Origin: a beta proteobacterium AAP99
Lineage (GTDB): Bacteria; Pseudomonadota; Gammaproteobacteria; Burkholderiales; Burkholderiaceae_C
Assembly (NCBI GenBank): GCA_001295775.1
Contig: LJIA01000017.1
Coordinates: 62,001-126,000, forward strand
Length of the DNA stretch: 64,000 nucleotides
Reading direction: 5' to 3'
A program made the translations under genes and the position numbers. The notes below the pieces were generated by a model that saw only the letters and a list, made by a program, of their open reading frames with translations, was not told the DNA's origin and did no database searches. Below, in pieces: positions 51,191-58,618 of the stretch (position 1 is the stretch's first letter; each line of letters begins with the position of its first letter).

Positions 51191-51523
51191 GCTGTACAGA
51201 CCGCTTCAGCGTGAGATGCAGCGCTCAAATGTGATGCTCGAAATCGGCCACTTTCCGCACCAGGCAAGCGGAAAGCAGCTCATTCGAACCTTCAAGCAAA
51301 CGTTGCTAATGGGCTATTGAACGGCCTGTTTTTCAAGCGGATGTTGAAGATTCGGCAAGCATTGGCTTTGGCGTGAGATGCACATCTGAACAATGAGCCA
51401 AAAAACCATGCCAAACAGCCTGAAGAAGCGCACCAGACAAGCGGAAAGCCATTTTCAGAGGTTTTCAATCGCTCGTTGAATGGATGGGCCGAAAGCCCCG
51501 TCCATTCAACGTTCAATTGAAAA
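51191..51523. repeat. 333-base repeat-rich spacer (repeat copy 3, internally duplicated)
   Basis: Between convergent ispDF and a lipoprotein gene; no gene seen. GCTTCAGCGTGAGATGCA (51203-51220) is shared with 37.5 kb in inverse orientation. CCACTTTCCGC (51248-51258) faces GCGGAAAG (51268-51275). GCGTGAGATGCA recurs at 51371-51382, and GCACCAG(G/A)CAAGCGGAAAGC occurs at 51257-51276 and 51430-51449 (19 of 20 identical), so the spacer holds two diverged direct copies about 165 bases apart. Confidence 0.75.
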
Positions 51524-51982
51524 TCAGCCGATCCGCCAACTGCCGCGGACCCAGCCCCAGGCGCCGGCGTTGCTGGCGTTGATCTGCCAGACCCAGTGGC
51601 CGGGCACCCAGTAGTGGCGCGGCGAAGGTGCCACCGTGATTTCCTCCACGAAGACCGCCGGCATGGGCGGAACCGCCTGCGCGACCCAGCGGCCGCTGAC
51701 CCAGGCCCAGCCATTGCCCTCCCACTTCCAATGGCCGGGCACCCAGCCGTAGCCGGCCGCCGGCGGCGCGCCTCGGTCTTCGCGAATCGGCGCCGGCATG
51801 GTGCGCACCACGGGCGCGGCGGCCACCACCTGCTCGCGCACCACCACGCGCTCGCGCACGGGCGCCACGCAGCCGCTCAGGGTGATGACCAGGGTGGTGC
51901 CCAGCATTGCGCCGAGCAGCAGGCGGCGCATCAGCACGGGGTGGGCGGACCAGGGCAGGGCGGCGGATCGTGTGCGGGACAT
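51524..51982 (-). CDS. YXWXGXW-repeat lipoprotein
   Basis: 152-aa envelope protein. A lipobox LSGC (TLVITLSGCVAP) sits after a hydrophobic stretch, so it is a likely lipoprotein. The mature part contains three copies of a Trp/Gly motif (GYGWVPGHWKWEGNGWAWVSGRW and HYWVPGHWVW), the YXWXGXW repeat found in many small proteobacterial envelope proteins of unknown function. An ATG at 51931 gives a more compact lipoprotein signal and is an alternative start. It is convergent with ispDF. Confidence 0.8.
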   Translation of the reverse strand: MSRTRSAALPWSAHPVLMRRLLLGAMLGTTLVITLSGCVAPVRERVVVREQVVAAAPVVRTMPAPIREDRGAPPAAGYGWVPGHWKWEGNGWAWVSGRWVAQAVPPMPAVFVEEITVAPSPRHYWVPGHWVWQINASNAGAWGWVRGSWRIG

Positions 51983-52434
51983 GGAGGGTGCCTTTTTCGG
52001 AGTTGAGGTGGGCCGTGCATCGGGTTTGGCGTGGGAGCCCGGTGTTCGGGATTGGGGCTCGCAATTGCCTAACGGCTCGGGCAGGGCGCTGTTGACCCGG
52101 CCCGAGCGCAGCGAAAGCCCTGCGCAAGCCTTGTTTCGGCGTATTGCTGAGCCAGAGCGCCGCGACTGCGCGCCGGTGCGGGCGATGTCCGCGCTTCCAG
52201 CCGTGCGTCCCATCGCAAGCGATCTGACGAGGCGCAAGTCCGGTGTCAGTCGGCTTGGCTAAGCTGCGGCGGTCTTGTGCATCACGCCGCGTGGCGCAGG
52301 GCGGGGCGGCTGTGGAGCGCGTGCGGCTGCTCTGTCGCTCGTGCGAAGCGCGGTCCGGCACATCAGCGAGCGCCTCATTCGCGCCCCTTCTTTGACCCCG
52401 TCCTTGAACTACCCACCAGCAAAGCGCCCGACGC
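51983..52434. other. 452-base divergent spacer, no gene seen
   Basis: Between the lipoprotein gene and the DUF2189 gene. No credible ORF in either direction. GCTCGGGC (52075-52082) and GCCCGAGC (52100-52107) form an 8-bp inverted repeat with a 17-base loop. Promoters of both genes are expected here but not obvious. Confidence 0.5.
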
Positions 52435-53271
52435 ATGCCCGATAGCGCACACCATGCCCACCACGCCCGGCAGCCGGCCCCCGTGCGGGACGTGCCCGCG
52501 CGGCGCCCGATCAAGTGGCTGGCCCTGGGCCTGCGCGATCTGGTCGTCTGCCCCTTGCCGGGCATCCTGCACGGCTTGGCGGTCACGGCGTTCGCCGGCG
52601 TGCTGCTGGCCTTCGCGCACAACCGTTTCTGGCTGCTGGCCGGGGCGTTTTCGGGCTTTCTGCTGGTGGCGCCGATCGTGGCGACCGGCCTATACGCCAT
52701 CAGCCGCAAGCTGGAGCAGACCCAGGGCCGGCACACGGACGTGGGCCTGGCGGATGTCTGGGCCGTCTGGCGCGGCGGGCAGCGCAGCCTGGTGGCCTTT
52801 GGGCTGCTGCTGGCGCTGGCCGGCACCGGCTGGGTGCTGACCTCGGCATCGCTGATCACCCTGTTCAGCCCGCAACCCATCCGCACGCCGGCAGACTTCA
52901 TCAATCACGTGGTGGCCGCGCCGGACGGCTGGTTGTTCGAGGTCTGGGTGGCGCTGGGTGCGTTCCTGGCGGCACCGATCTTTGCCAGCAGCCTGGTATC
53001 CATCCCGCTGCTGCTGGACCGGCGCATCACGGTTTACGCCGCCGTGCTCACCAGCTGGCGGGCGGTCGCCACCAACCCGGTGATCTCTGCCGTCTGGGCG
53101 CTGCTGCTTGCGGGGCTCACGCTGCTGGGCTTCGGCACGCTGCTGATCGGCCTGGTGGTGATCGTGCCCATGCTGGGCCACGCCAGCTGGCATGCCTATC
53201 GGGATCTGGTGGATGCCGATGGGCTGCCGCCGCGCCTGGGCGTGTCTTCCGGCTCGCGCTCGTTCCGCTGA
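52435..53271 (+). CDS. DUF2189 family integral membrane protein
   Basis: 278-aa inner-membrane protein with six predicted helices, for example LHGLAVTAFAGVLLAFAH, LLAGAFSGFLLVAPIVATGL, SLVAFGLLLALAGTGWVL and ALLLAGLTLLGFGTLLIGLV. The start of the family domain is WLALGLRDLVVCPLPGILHGL, and the conserved end is PMLGHASWHAYRDLVD. DUF2189 has no known function. The His-rich N-terminus (MPDSAHHAHHARQP) is not conserved. The DUF2788 gene follows after 10 bases. Confidence 0.87.
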   Translation: MPDSAHHAHHARQPAPVRDVPARRPIKWLALGLRDLVVCPLPGILHGLAVTAFAGVLLAFAHNRFWLLAGAFSGFLLVAPIVATGLYAISRKLEQTQGRHTDVGLADVWAVWRGGQRSLVAFGLLLALAGTGWVLTSASLITLFSPQPIRTPADFINHVVAAPDGWLFEVWVALGAFLAAPIFASSLVSIPLLLDRRITVYAAVLTSWRAVATNPVISAVWALLLAGLTLLGFGTLLIGLVVIVPMLGHASWHAYRDLVDADGLPPRLGVSSGSRSFR

Positions 53272-53281
53272 AGGCCGGGCG

Positions 53282-53485
53282 ATGACAGAAGAGCAAATTG
53301 CGCAGATCGGCCTCACCTGGGGCCTGGGCGGATTCATCGCCTACATGGTGTTCATCATCTTCAAGCTGGCCAAGGATTCCAAAGCCGGCAAATTCGGCAC
53401 CTTTGTACTGTTTCTGGGCTTGGGGCTGGGCATTGTGGGGTTTCTGGCCAAGAAAGTGATTCAGTGGATTCTTGGATTATCTTGA
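53282..53485 (+). CDS. DUF2788 family small membrane protein
   Basis: 67-aa protein with two hydrophobic helices (WGLGGFIAYMVFIIFKLAK and GTFVLFLGLGLGIVGFLAKK) joined by a short charged loop, the pattern of DUF2788. Function unknown. It starts 10 bases after the DUF2189 stop, so the two are cotranscribed. Confidence 0.85.
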   Translation: MTEEQIAQIGLTWGLGGFIAYMVFIIFKLAKDSKAGKFGTFVLFLGLGLGIVGFLAKKVIQWILGLS

Positions 53486-53820
53486 TAAATCAATGAATTA
53501 GCGTTTATATTTCATGTGATTTGTCATGTATAGCCGCTTGCTTTCGGCACAGGCTTTCACGCGTCTGAGCTGGTGCATCCAACTAGATGAGCAGCGCTTC
53601 AGCCCCCCGGCGGCCCCTGTGCGGTCAGGCGCAATTCACCAAATTTCAGATTTGTAGGTCATCTGTAGGGTCCTGCCTTTCATCATGCTTCCCAAGGTGC
53701 AAGGCGGCAGAGAGCTTGCAGTGGTGACTGATCCCCCACCGCTGTCAGGGAGGAGGCTGCCGTCTTGCACCGCCTTATTCAGAGCACGTATTTCCCACGT
53801 GCATCTCGCTGGAGGGCAGC
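53486..53820 (+). other. 335-base spacer/leader before the HExxH locus
   Basis: The first 100 bases are AT-rich for this genome (GATAAATCAATGAATTAGCG), so a promoter is likely there. The last 125 bases hold a nested hairpin structure described separately, then GGAGGGCAGC as the ribosome-binding site of the 102-aa ORF. No gene is apparent in the spacer. Confidence 0.55.
53696..53771 (+). promoter_or_regulatory. Nested inverted-repeat element (candidate structured RNA leader)
   Basis: Outer arms GGTGCAAGGCGGCAG (53696-53710) and CTGCCGTCTTGCACC (53757-53771) pair at 14 of 15 positions. Inside, CAGTGGTG (53719-53726) pairs with CACCGCTG (53737-53744) with one G-U. The whole 76-base fold ends 50 bases before the ATG of the 102-aa ORF. 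It could be a regulatory RNA or a DNA operator of the locus. Confidence 0.55.
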
Positions 53821-54129
53821 ATGCAAGACACTCAGGACCGTGCCCGGCTGCAGGACGCAGCGCAGGGCTCCGTCGTACCCGCCGGGCAGGGCAGCATCAG
53901 TGCGCTGATGCGCGACGCTTCGCTCAGCTCCCAATGCGAGCTGATCCAGGCGCCGCCCGCCTATGTGCGCCTGCTGCACACCGCAAGCGGCCCGGATGGC
54001 GGCGCGGGCGGCGATGGCAGCCGGCTGGCCCAGCGCCATGCCGAGCGCCTGCAGGCACTGGCTGCGCTCGTCTCCCGCCCCGGCATGCGGCCCACGGAAG
54101 CCTCTCTGGCCGTGAGCTGCATATGGTGA
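53821..54129 (+). CDS. 102-aa protein of unknown family upstream of the HExxH gene (candidate substrate or partner)
   Basis: Small ORF with a strong Shine-Dalgarno site (GGAGGGCAGC directly before the ATG). The product starts MQDTQDRARLQDAAQG, has a Gly-rich middle (SGPDGGAGGDGSRLAQ), an Ala/Leu-rich helical part (HAERLQALAALVSRPG) and ends SLAVSCIW. No signal peptide and no family I recognise. Its last codons overlap the ATG of the HExxH gene by 7 bases, so the two are translationally coupled. The small-gene-then-modifier order is typical of RiPP precursor/enzyme pairs, but a repetitive or obviously cleavable core is not visible, so a partner protein is equally possible. Confidence 0.55.
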   Translation: MQDTQDRARLQDAAQGSVVPAGQGSISALMRDASLSSQCELIQAPPAYVRLLHTASGPDGGAGGDGSRLAQRHAERLQALAALVSRPGMRPTEASLAVSCIW

Positions 54130-55628
54130 CGCGCGTGTTCGGCCCTTTGTCTGGCATGGCCGGCCGTCGCGCCGGCCCGGCAGCCGCTTCAGCCGCTGCG
54201 CGCCGCCCGGCCACAGACCTGAGTTTCCGCGCCCTGGCGCCCGCGCCGGCCCAGCGCCGCAGTCTGCCGGCCACGCTGCCCCTGGCGGTGGCCAACGCGC
54301 AGTGGGCGGCGTCCCCGCCCAGCGCAGAAGCCGCACTCGATACCGATGACGACTCCCCGGCCAGCTTGCCGGCCAACCGCGCCTGCGCAGACGCCGTGCT
54401 CATGAGCAGCCTGCTTCAACCTGAATCCGATTGCACCGCGGAGCTGGTCAAGTCCTCCGCGCTGGCCCGTCTGGATGATCTGCATGCCATTGGCGAAGTG
54501 CTGGGCATGGACGGCAGCTACGACCGCTACCTCGCGCCCTGGCAGGAGTGCATGCAGCGCCTGTCTGCGCTCTCCATGGGTGAGCGGGTGCGCCGCGGCG
54601 CCTCACCGCTGTTCCGGCGCTGGGTCCATTCGCTGGGCCGGGCGCTGATCGACGGTGCAGACGCCGCCCGCGTCTCCATGCTGCTGGGTTACGCGCCCAA
54701 CTATTGCCTGGGGTTCGGCGGCTCGGACGGCCTGAGCCTGCGCGCCCGCGGCCGGATGATCGAAACCTGGGACTGTGCCAGCAGCCTGCAGCTGCCGCCA
54801 GACGCCGAATCGCTGGACTGGCGCGTGAAGGACATGCGCGACGAGCGCATCGTCGTCGCGCCGGACACCCGCGGCAGTGCCCAGGGCGCCGCCGTGGGCC
54901 TGCGGGTGCAAAGCGGCGTGCCGCTGCTGCGCGACGTGTCCAACTTCGGCAGCATCGTCATCCGCAATGACCTGCCCAGCCTGCGCGTCTGTCTGGACGA
55001 GACCCGCACTGCCGAGCGCGAAGACGCCATCCTGCACGACTGGGTGGACCCGCGCGACCAGGCCTACCCCGCCGGCCAGCGCGAGGCGCTGATCGAGGCC
55101 GCGCAATGGATGTCGGACGCCTGGCCCGAGATGGTGCAGGAATGGCGCGCCATCCTCTCCGTGGTGGTGCCGCGCATGCCGCCGCGCGGCTGGCAGATGA
55201 ACGGCTTCACGCTGTCGTCCATGCAGGGCGCCGTGTGGGTTCACCCCGGCCGGCCGCTGCAGGCGCTCGAAGGCCTGTTGCACGAGGCAGCCCACGTCAA
55301 GCTGCGCTACGTGGAGGAGTTCTGCCCCATGCTGGCCGCCGCACAGACCGCCGAGCGCTTCCAGGTGAGCTGGCGTACCGACGCCCGGCCAGTCGCTGGC
55401 GTGTTTGAAGGCACGTATGTCAGCGCCATGGCCGCCGAAGGTCTGCACCGCGCGGTGGAGGCCGGCGCCGTGCCGCTGCTGTCCCGCCTGTGGGCCCAGC
55501 GCCGCGTGGCCGACCTGCGCCGCGGCGTGCGCCAGGCCACCGCCGTGCTGCGCAAGCACGCGCGCTTCACGCCCGAAGGCGCCAACTTCTGCGCGTGGAT
55601 CGAGAGCCGGATGGAGGCGCTGAGCTAG
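54123..55628 (+). CDS. HExxH-motif protein, alpha-ketoglutarate-HExxH peptide beta-hydroxylase-like
   Basis: 501-aa protein. Residues 1-100 are Ala/Pro-rich; the rest is helical with a metal site HEAAH at 387-391 in the context LEGLLHEAAHVKLRYVEEF. Before it, GFTLSSMQGAVWVHP, and after it, SWRTDARPVAGVFEGTYVSA, match in order the blocks surrounding the HExxH motif in the aKG-HExxH peptide beta-hydroxylase family (typically SS..PGAVW, HEFQHSKL, PWR.DPRPL.GLLQG.YA). Known members hydroxylate residues of RiPP precursors using Fe(II) and alpha-ketoglutarate. The start ATG lies inside the end of the 102-aa ORF and has no good own Shine-Dalgarno site, implying coupling. Substrate here is unknown; a plain metalloprotease is less likely. 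Confidence 0.72.
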   Translation: MVTRVFGPLSGMAGRRAGPAAASAAARRPATDLSFRALAPAPAQRRSLPATLPLAVANAQWAASPPSAEAALDTDDDSPASLPANRACADAVLMSSLLQPESDCTAELVKSSALARLDDLHAIGEVLGMDGSYDRYLAPWQECMQRLSALSMGERVRRGASPLFRRWVHSLGRALIDGADAARVSMLLGYAPNYCLGFGGSDGLSLRARGRMIETWDCASSLQLPPDAESLDWRVKDMRDERIVVAPDTRGSAQGAAVGLRVQSGVPLLRDVSNFGSIVIRNDLPSLRVCLDETRTAEREDAILHDWVDPRDQAYPAGQREALIEAAQWMSDAWPEMVQEWRAILSVVVPRMPPRGWQMNGFTLSSMQGAVWVHPGRPLQALEGLLHEAAHVKLRYVEEFCPMLAAAQTAERFQVSWRTDARPVAGVFEGTYVSAMAAEGLHRAVEAGAVPLLSRLWAQRRVADLRRGVRQATAVLRKHARFTPEGANFCAWIESRMEALS

Positions 55629-55804
55629 GTATCAAGCGCGTTCGCGCAAGGCCGTTCAGGCGGCAGACCATGACAGTCGCGTTGCACTGTGGGTGCGGCG
55701 CCGCAGTCAATTGCGCCCGCGGCCTATAGACTCGCGAACTTCGTCAGTGCGCGAACGGCGATGATCCGGTCGTCTGCGCCAGGGATTTCTACGGGGGAAG
55801 AATC

Positions 55805-57883
55805 GTGTTGGGTGGGGTCTCGCCAGCAGACGCAAAGCCGGACGCAGACGGGCAGCAGCTCGGTGCCCGGCTGGCAGCTCTGCGCGAGGCGATCCGAACC
55901 GAAGACCCAGCTGGTGAAGCCATCGCCGAAGCCGCATGGGCCAGTGCAGCGCAGGCTGCTGACGGCGGCGCACCGCGCACCGCCCAACCCGAGGCCGCCT
56001 GGGCGATCTGCGGCCTGGCCCTGCTCAGTCGCTGCGAGGAGTTTGCCGATCCGACGGGGTATGAGCGCTGGGTGGAGAGGCGCGACTGGCTGGAGCGCAG
56101 CGTGGGCGAAACCGGCTCCCCGGTGATCCACTTCTGGCGGTGTGCCGCAGAACTCGCTTTCCGCTTCGTCACTGGCAAGACCGACGCCGCACAGCTGGAC
56201 CAGATGGTGGACGCGCTCAAGCGCGCCGGCACGGTGGATGCAGAAGACTGGATCCGCGCCGCCCGCGTCACGCTGGGCCACATGAACCTGCAGCAGGTGC
56301 TGGGCGCGGTCGATCATCTGTCCACGCTGGTGGGTTCCTCGCGCCAGTATGCGCAGTGCCACCCGGCGGAGCAGTCGAAGTGGAACTACACCGCTGGCTA
56401 CAGCCGCTACTTCGTGCAGGATGCAGAGGGCGCGCGCCGGCTGTGGCAGACGGCTGCAGAATTGGCCGAGGCGGCACGGTTTGGTTCGCTGGTCGTCATG
56501 GCCAAGGTCGCCATGGCCCGTCTGGACATCGAACACAACCAGATGGCCTCGGCCACCAAGCTGCTGCGCGAGGTGCAAAAGGATCTCGGAACCCGCAGCG
56601 CGCTTGCGCAGGTCAATGCCTATCACCTCGCAGCCCGCATCGCCCTGCGTAACGATCAACCGCAGGAGGCCTTGCAGCATCTTCAAGCGGGAGCTGCAGC
56701 CATGCAATGGGCGGGCATTCCGGCGGGGCGCTGGTTGCTGCTGCAGGCGGAGTTCGCTCATGCGTACATTGCCTTGGGCAGATACACAGATGCGCGTGCC
56801 ACGGTCTCTAAGCCTGGCAGCGGCTTTGCCACTCGCTATGGCGAGTGCCTCGCACAGATCGCCATGGCCATGGAAATGGAGCGCGAGGGCGACATGGGCT
56901 ATGTCGACGCCTTGCGGGAGGCGATGGCGATCGCTCAGCAGATGAACCTGCGCTCGCTGCTGCGTTCTCTGCCGCGCCACACGGCCTGGGTCTGCGCCCG
57001 CGCGCTGGAGCACGACATCCAGTCCAGCTTCGTGCAAAGCGTGGTTCTGACGCGCCAGCTCCTGGCGCCGACGGACGCGCCACCCCAGTGGCCCTGGCGA
57101 GTGTGGCAGCGGCTGCTTGGCGGCTACGAGCTGCATTGCGACGGCGAAATTCTCGCCAACAGCGGCAAGGCAGCCAGCAAGCCGCAGGAGCTGCTCAAGC
57201 TGCTGGCGGTCAGTGGCGACAACGGCCTGACGGCCGACACGGCCGCCGACGCGCTATGGCCGGACGCCGAAAACCTTGCGGCAGCCCGCAAGAATCTTGA
57301 AGTCACGCTGACCCGCGCCCGCAAGCTGCTGGCCAGCGCAGGGGAGGGCATGTTGCTGATGGCCGATGGGCGTGTGCGTTTTGATTCGCAGTACTGCGGA
57401 TCGGACGCCGCATTGCTGCAGCGCCTTTGCAATCAGGCCGAAGCCACGGCCAACCGGTTTGGGCAGACGGGTGCCAGCGCAGCGCGTCTGGTGGACCTCG
57501 CCCGGCGGATGGCAGGCGTCTACCGCGGGGAGCTACTGCCGGGCGAGCCCGACACGCCGTGGCTGCTGGCGGCGCGACAAAGCCTGCGCAATGGATATCT
57601 GCGCGCGAGCCTTGCCGTGGCTGGCGTGCTGTTGCGTAGTCCTGACACAGTGCTCAGCGGGGCAAGTTCCGCAGAGCATGCTGCCGCATTGCTGGAAATC
57701 GCTATCGAGCGCGAGCCTCTTGCAGAACAGGGGTATCTGACGCTCATGCAGTGTTACATGCAGCTTGGCCGCCAGGCTGAAGCCATGCATACCTATCGAC
57801 GCTGCCGTGACGCGCTGAGCATTCGGCTGGGCATCAAGCCGTCCGCCGCCATGGACGCGCTCAAGGCGAGGCTTGTCGCCTAG
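55805..57883 (+). CDS. Transcriptional regulator with N-terminal TPR-like, central winged-helix and C-terminal BTAD domains
   Basis: 692-aa protein. Residues about 1-430 are helical hairpin repeats of TPR/SARP-associated type (ARLDIEHNQMASATKLLREV, NAYHLAARIALRNDQPQEALQHL). At about 440-525 there is an OmpR/SARP-type winged helix (LLGGYELHCDGEILAN, KPQELLKLLAVSGDNGLT, ADALWPDAENLAAARKNLEV). The end (about 560-692, AVYRGELLPG-like block GVYRGELLPGEPDTPWL and MQCYMQLGRQAEAMHTYRRC) is a bacterial transcriptional activator domain. There is no NTPase domain. Start is GTG after GGGGGAAG. It follows the HExxH gene by 176 bases on the same strand. Confidence 0.82.
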   Translation: MLGGVSPADAKPDADGQQLGARLAALREAIRTEDPAGEAIAEAAWASAAQAADGGAPRTAQPEAAWAICGLALLSRCEEFADPTGYERWVERRDWLERSVGETGSPVIHFWRCAAELAFRFVTGKTDAAQLDQMVDALKRAGTVDAEDWIRAARVTLGHMNLQQVLGAVDHLSTLVGSSRQYAQCHPAEQSKWNYTAGYSRYFVQDAEGARRLWQTAAELAEAARFGSLVVMAKVAMARLDIEHNQMASATKLLREVQKDLGTRSALAQVNAYHLAARIALRNDQPQEALQHLQAGAAAMQWAGIPAGRWLLLQAEFAHAYIALGRYTDARATVSKPGSGFATRYGECLAQIAMAMEMEREGDMGYVDALREAMAIAQQMNLRSLLRSLPRHTAWVCARALEHDIQSSFVQSVVLTRQLLAPTDAPPQWPWRVWQRLLGGYELHCDGEILANSGKAASKPQELLKLLAVSGDNGLTADTAADALWPDAENLAAARKNLEVTLTRARKLLASAGEGMLLMADGRVRFDSQYCGSDAALLQRLCNQAEATANRFGQTGASAARLVDLARRMAGVYRGELLPGEPDTPWLLAARQSLRNGYLRASLAVAGVLLRSPDTVLSGASSAEHAAALLEIAIEREPLAEQGYLTLMQCYMQLGRQAEAMHTYRRCRDALSIRLGIKPSAAMDALKARLVA

Positions 57884-57985
57884 GCCGTCGGAGGTACCAG
57901 GAAACCGAATCACCTGCGCCAATCCCTGCAACCTGGCGCGGCAGACCGATCCGACAGAGCGGATCATTCACCAAGGAGGAATCGC

Positions 57986-58555
57986 ATGCAGAACACACTT
58001 AGTCAGTGGATGGCGCGCATTGGGGGGCAATTGCTTGGCGCGTTCCTGCTCAGCGCCGTCGCGATGGGCAGCGCAGCCGCGCAGAGTTGGGCCTATGCCA
58101 ACGTGGTCGGAAGCACGAGCAACGGCGCGGCAATGATCGCAAGCGATACCGGCGGTGTCGAGGTGGGACTCAACGGCGCTCGACCCATGCTTGCAAGCGC
58201 ACCCGGGCGTACTTTCACGCCGCCCAAGCAAATGGAGCGCCCGACCAAGGAGGAATACGGTCTCCAGAATCTGTATAGCCAGGTGAACGAAACGAGTTTG
58301 GCAAGCGTTCGAAACACCAAGCTGTTCAAGCAGATCTCCGAGGTCTACATCGCGCAGCAAGCGAAAGATCCCAACCTCATCATCGACGTGCTGACGGTTC
58401 CGGCTCGCGGCAAGAATGGCGTGGAAAAGTCCAAGCGCGTTGCCTTGGCCGTCGCGCAGCAGCTGCGTGACAACGGCGTGAAGAACGTCCGTCTCGATTT
58501 CAACCCGGACTTCCCGCCCACCAAGCAGACCCGCCCGGCGCCCAAGAGCACCTGA
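57986..58555 (+). CDS. Exported 189-aa protein of unknown family
   Basis: Small exported protein with a strong ribosome-binding site (AAGGAGGAATCGC before the ATG). Signal peptide with hydrophobic core LLGAFLLSAVAMGSAAAQ and an AAAQ-SW cleavage site. The mature part has a Gly/Ala/Ser-rich start (AYANVVGSTSNGAAMIASD), then a mixed alpha/beta part (RNTKLFKQISEVYIAQQAKD, LIIDVLTVPARGKNGVEKSK) and a basic Pro/Thr-rich tail. No family recognised. It ends the locus containing the HExxH protein and regulator, and a strong terminator follows. It might be the exported product or an effector of the locus, which is inference from position only. Confidence 0.8.
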   Translation: MQNTLSQWMARIGGQLLGAFLLSAVAMGSAAAQSWAYANVVGSTSNGAAMIASDTGGVEVGLNGARPMLASAPGRTFTPPKQMERPTKEEYGLQNLYSQVNETSLASVRNTKLFKQISEVYIAQQAKDPNLIIDVLTVPARGKNGVEKSKRVALAVAQQLRDNGVKNVRLDFNPDFPPTKQTRPAPKST

Positions 58556-58576
58556 GCCCGCGGTTCGCTTGACGCA

Positions 58577-58602
58577 AAACAGCCCGGCTTGCCGGGCTGT
58601 TT
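58577..58602 (+). terminator. Rho-independent terminator after the exported protein gene
   Basis: AAACAGCCCGGC / GCCGGGCTGTTT, perfectly complementary, with the T-run TTTGCTTT after it, 21 bases after the stop codon. The pirin operon ends just beyond it on the other strand, so it may serve both. Confidence 0.92.
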
Positions 58603-58618
58603 GCTTTGGGCAATCGGT

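Noticed and set aside
51513-52904. Minus-strand frame running over the lipoprotein and DUF2189 genes
   Set aside because: Composition is low-complexity and it crosses two well-supported genes in other frames.
53685-54129. Idea that the 102-aa ORF and the HExxH gene are one gene split by a frameshift
   Set aside because: The upstream ORF has its own strong ribosome-binding site and the two overlap cleanly by 7 bases with a start codon; a sequencing frameshift cannot be fully excluded but is less likely.
55670-55729. 19-codon ORF with CGCG-type Cys/Gly residues between the HExxH gene and the regulator, tempting as a precursor peptide
   Set aside because: No convincing ribosome-binding site and no repeat or leader; likely chance.
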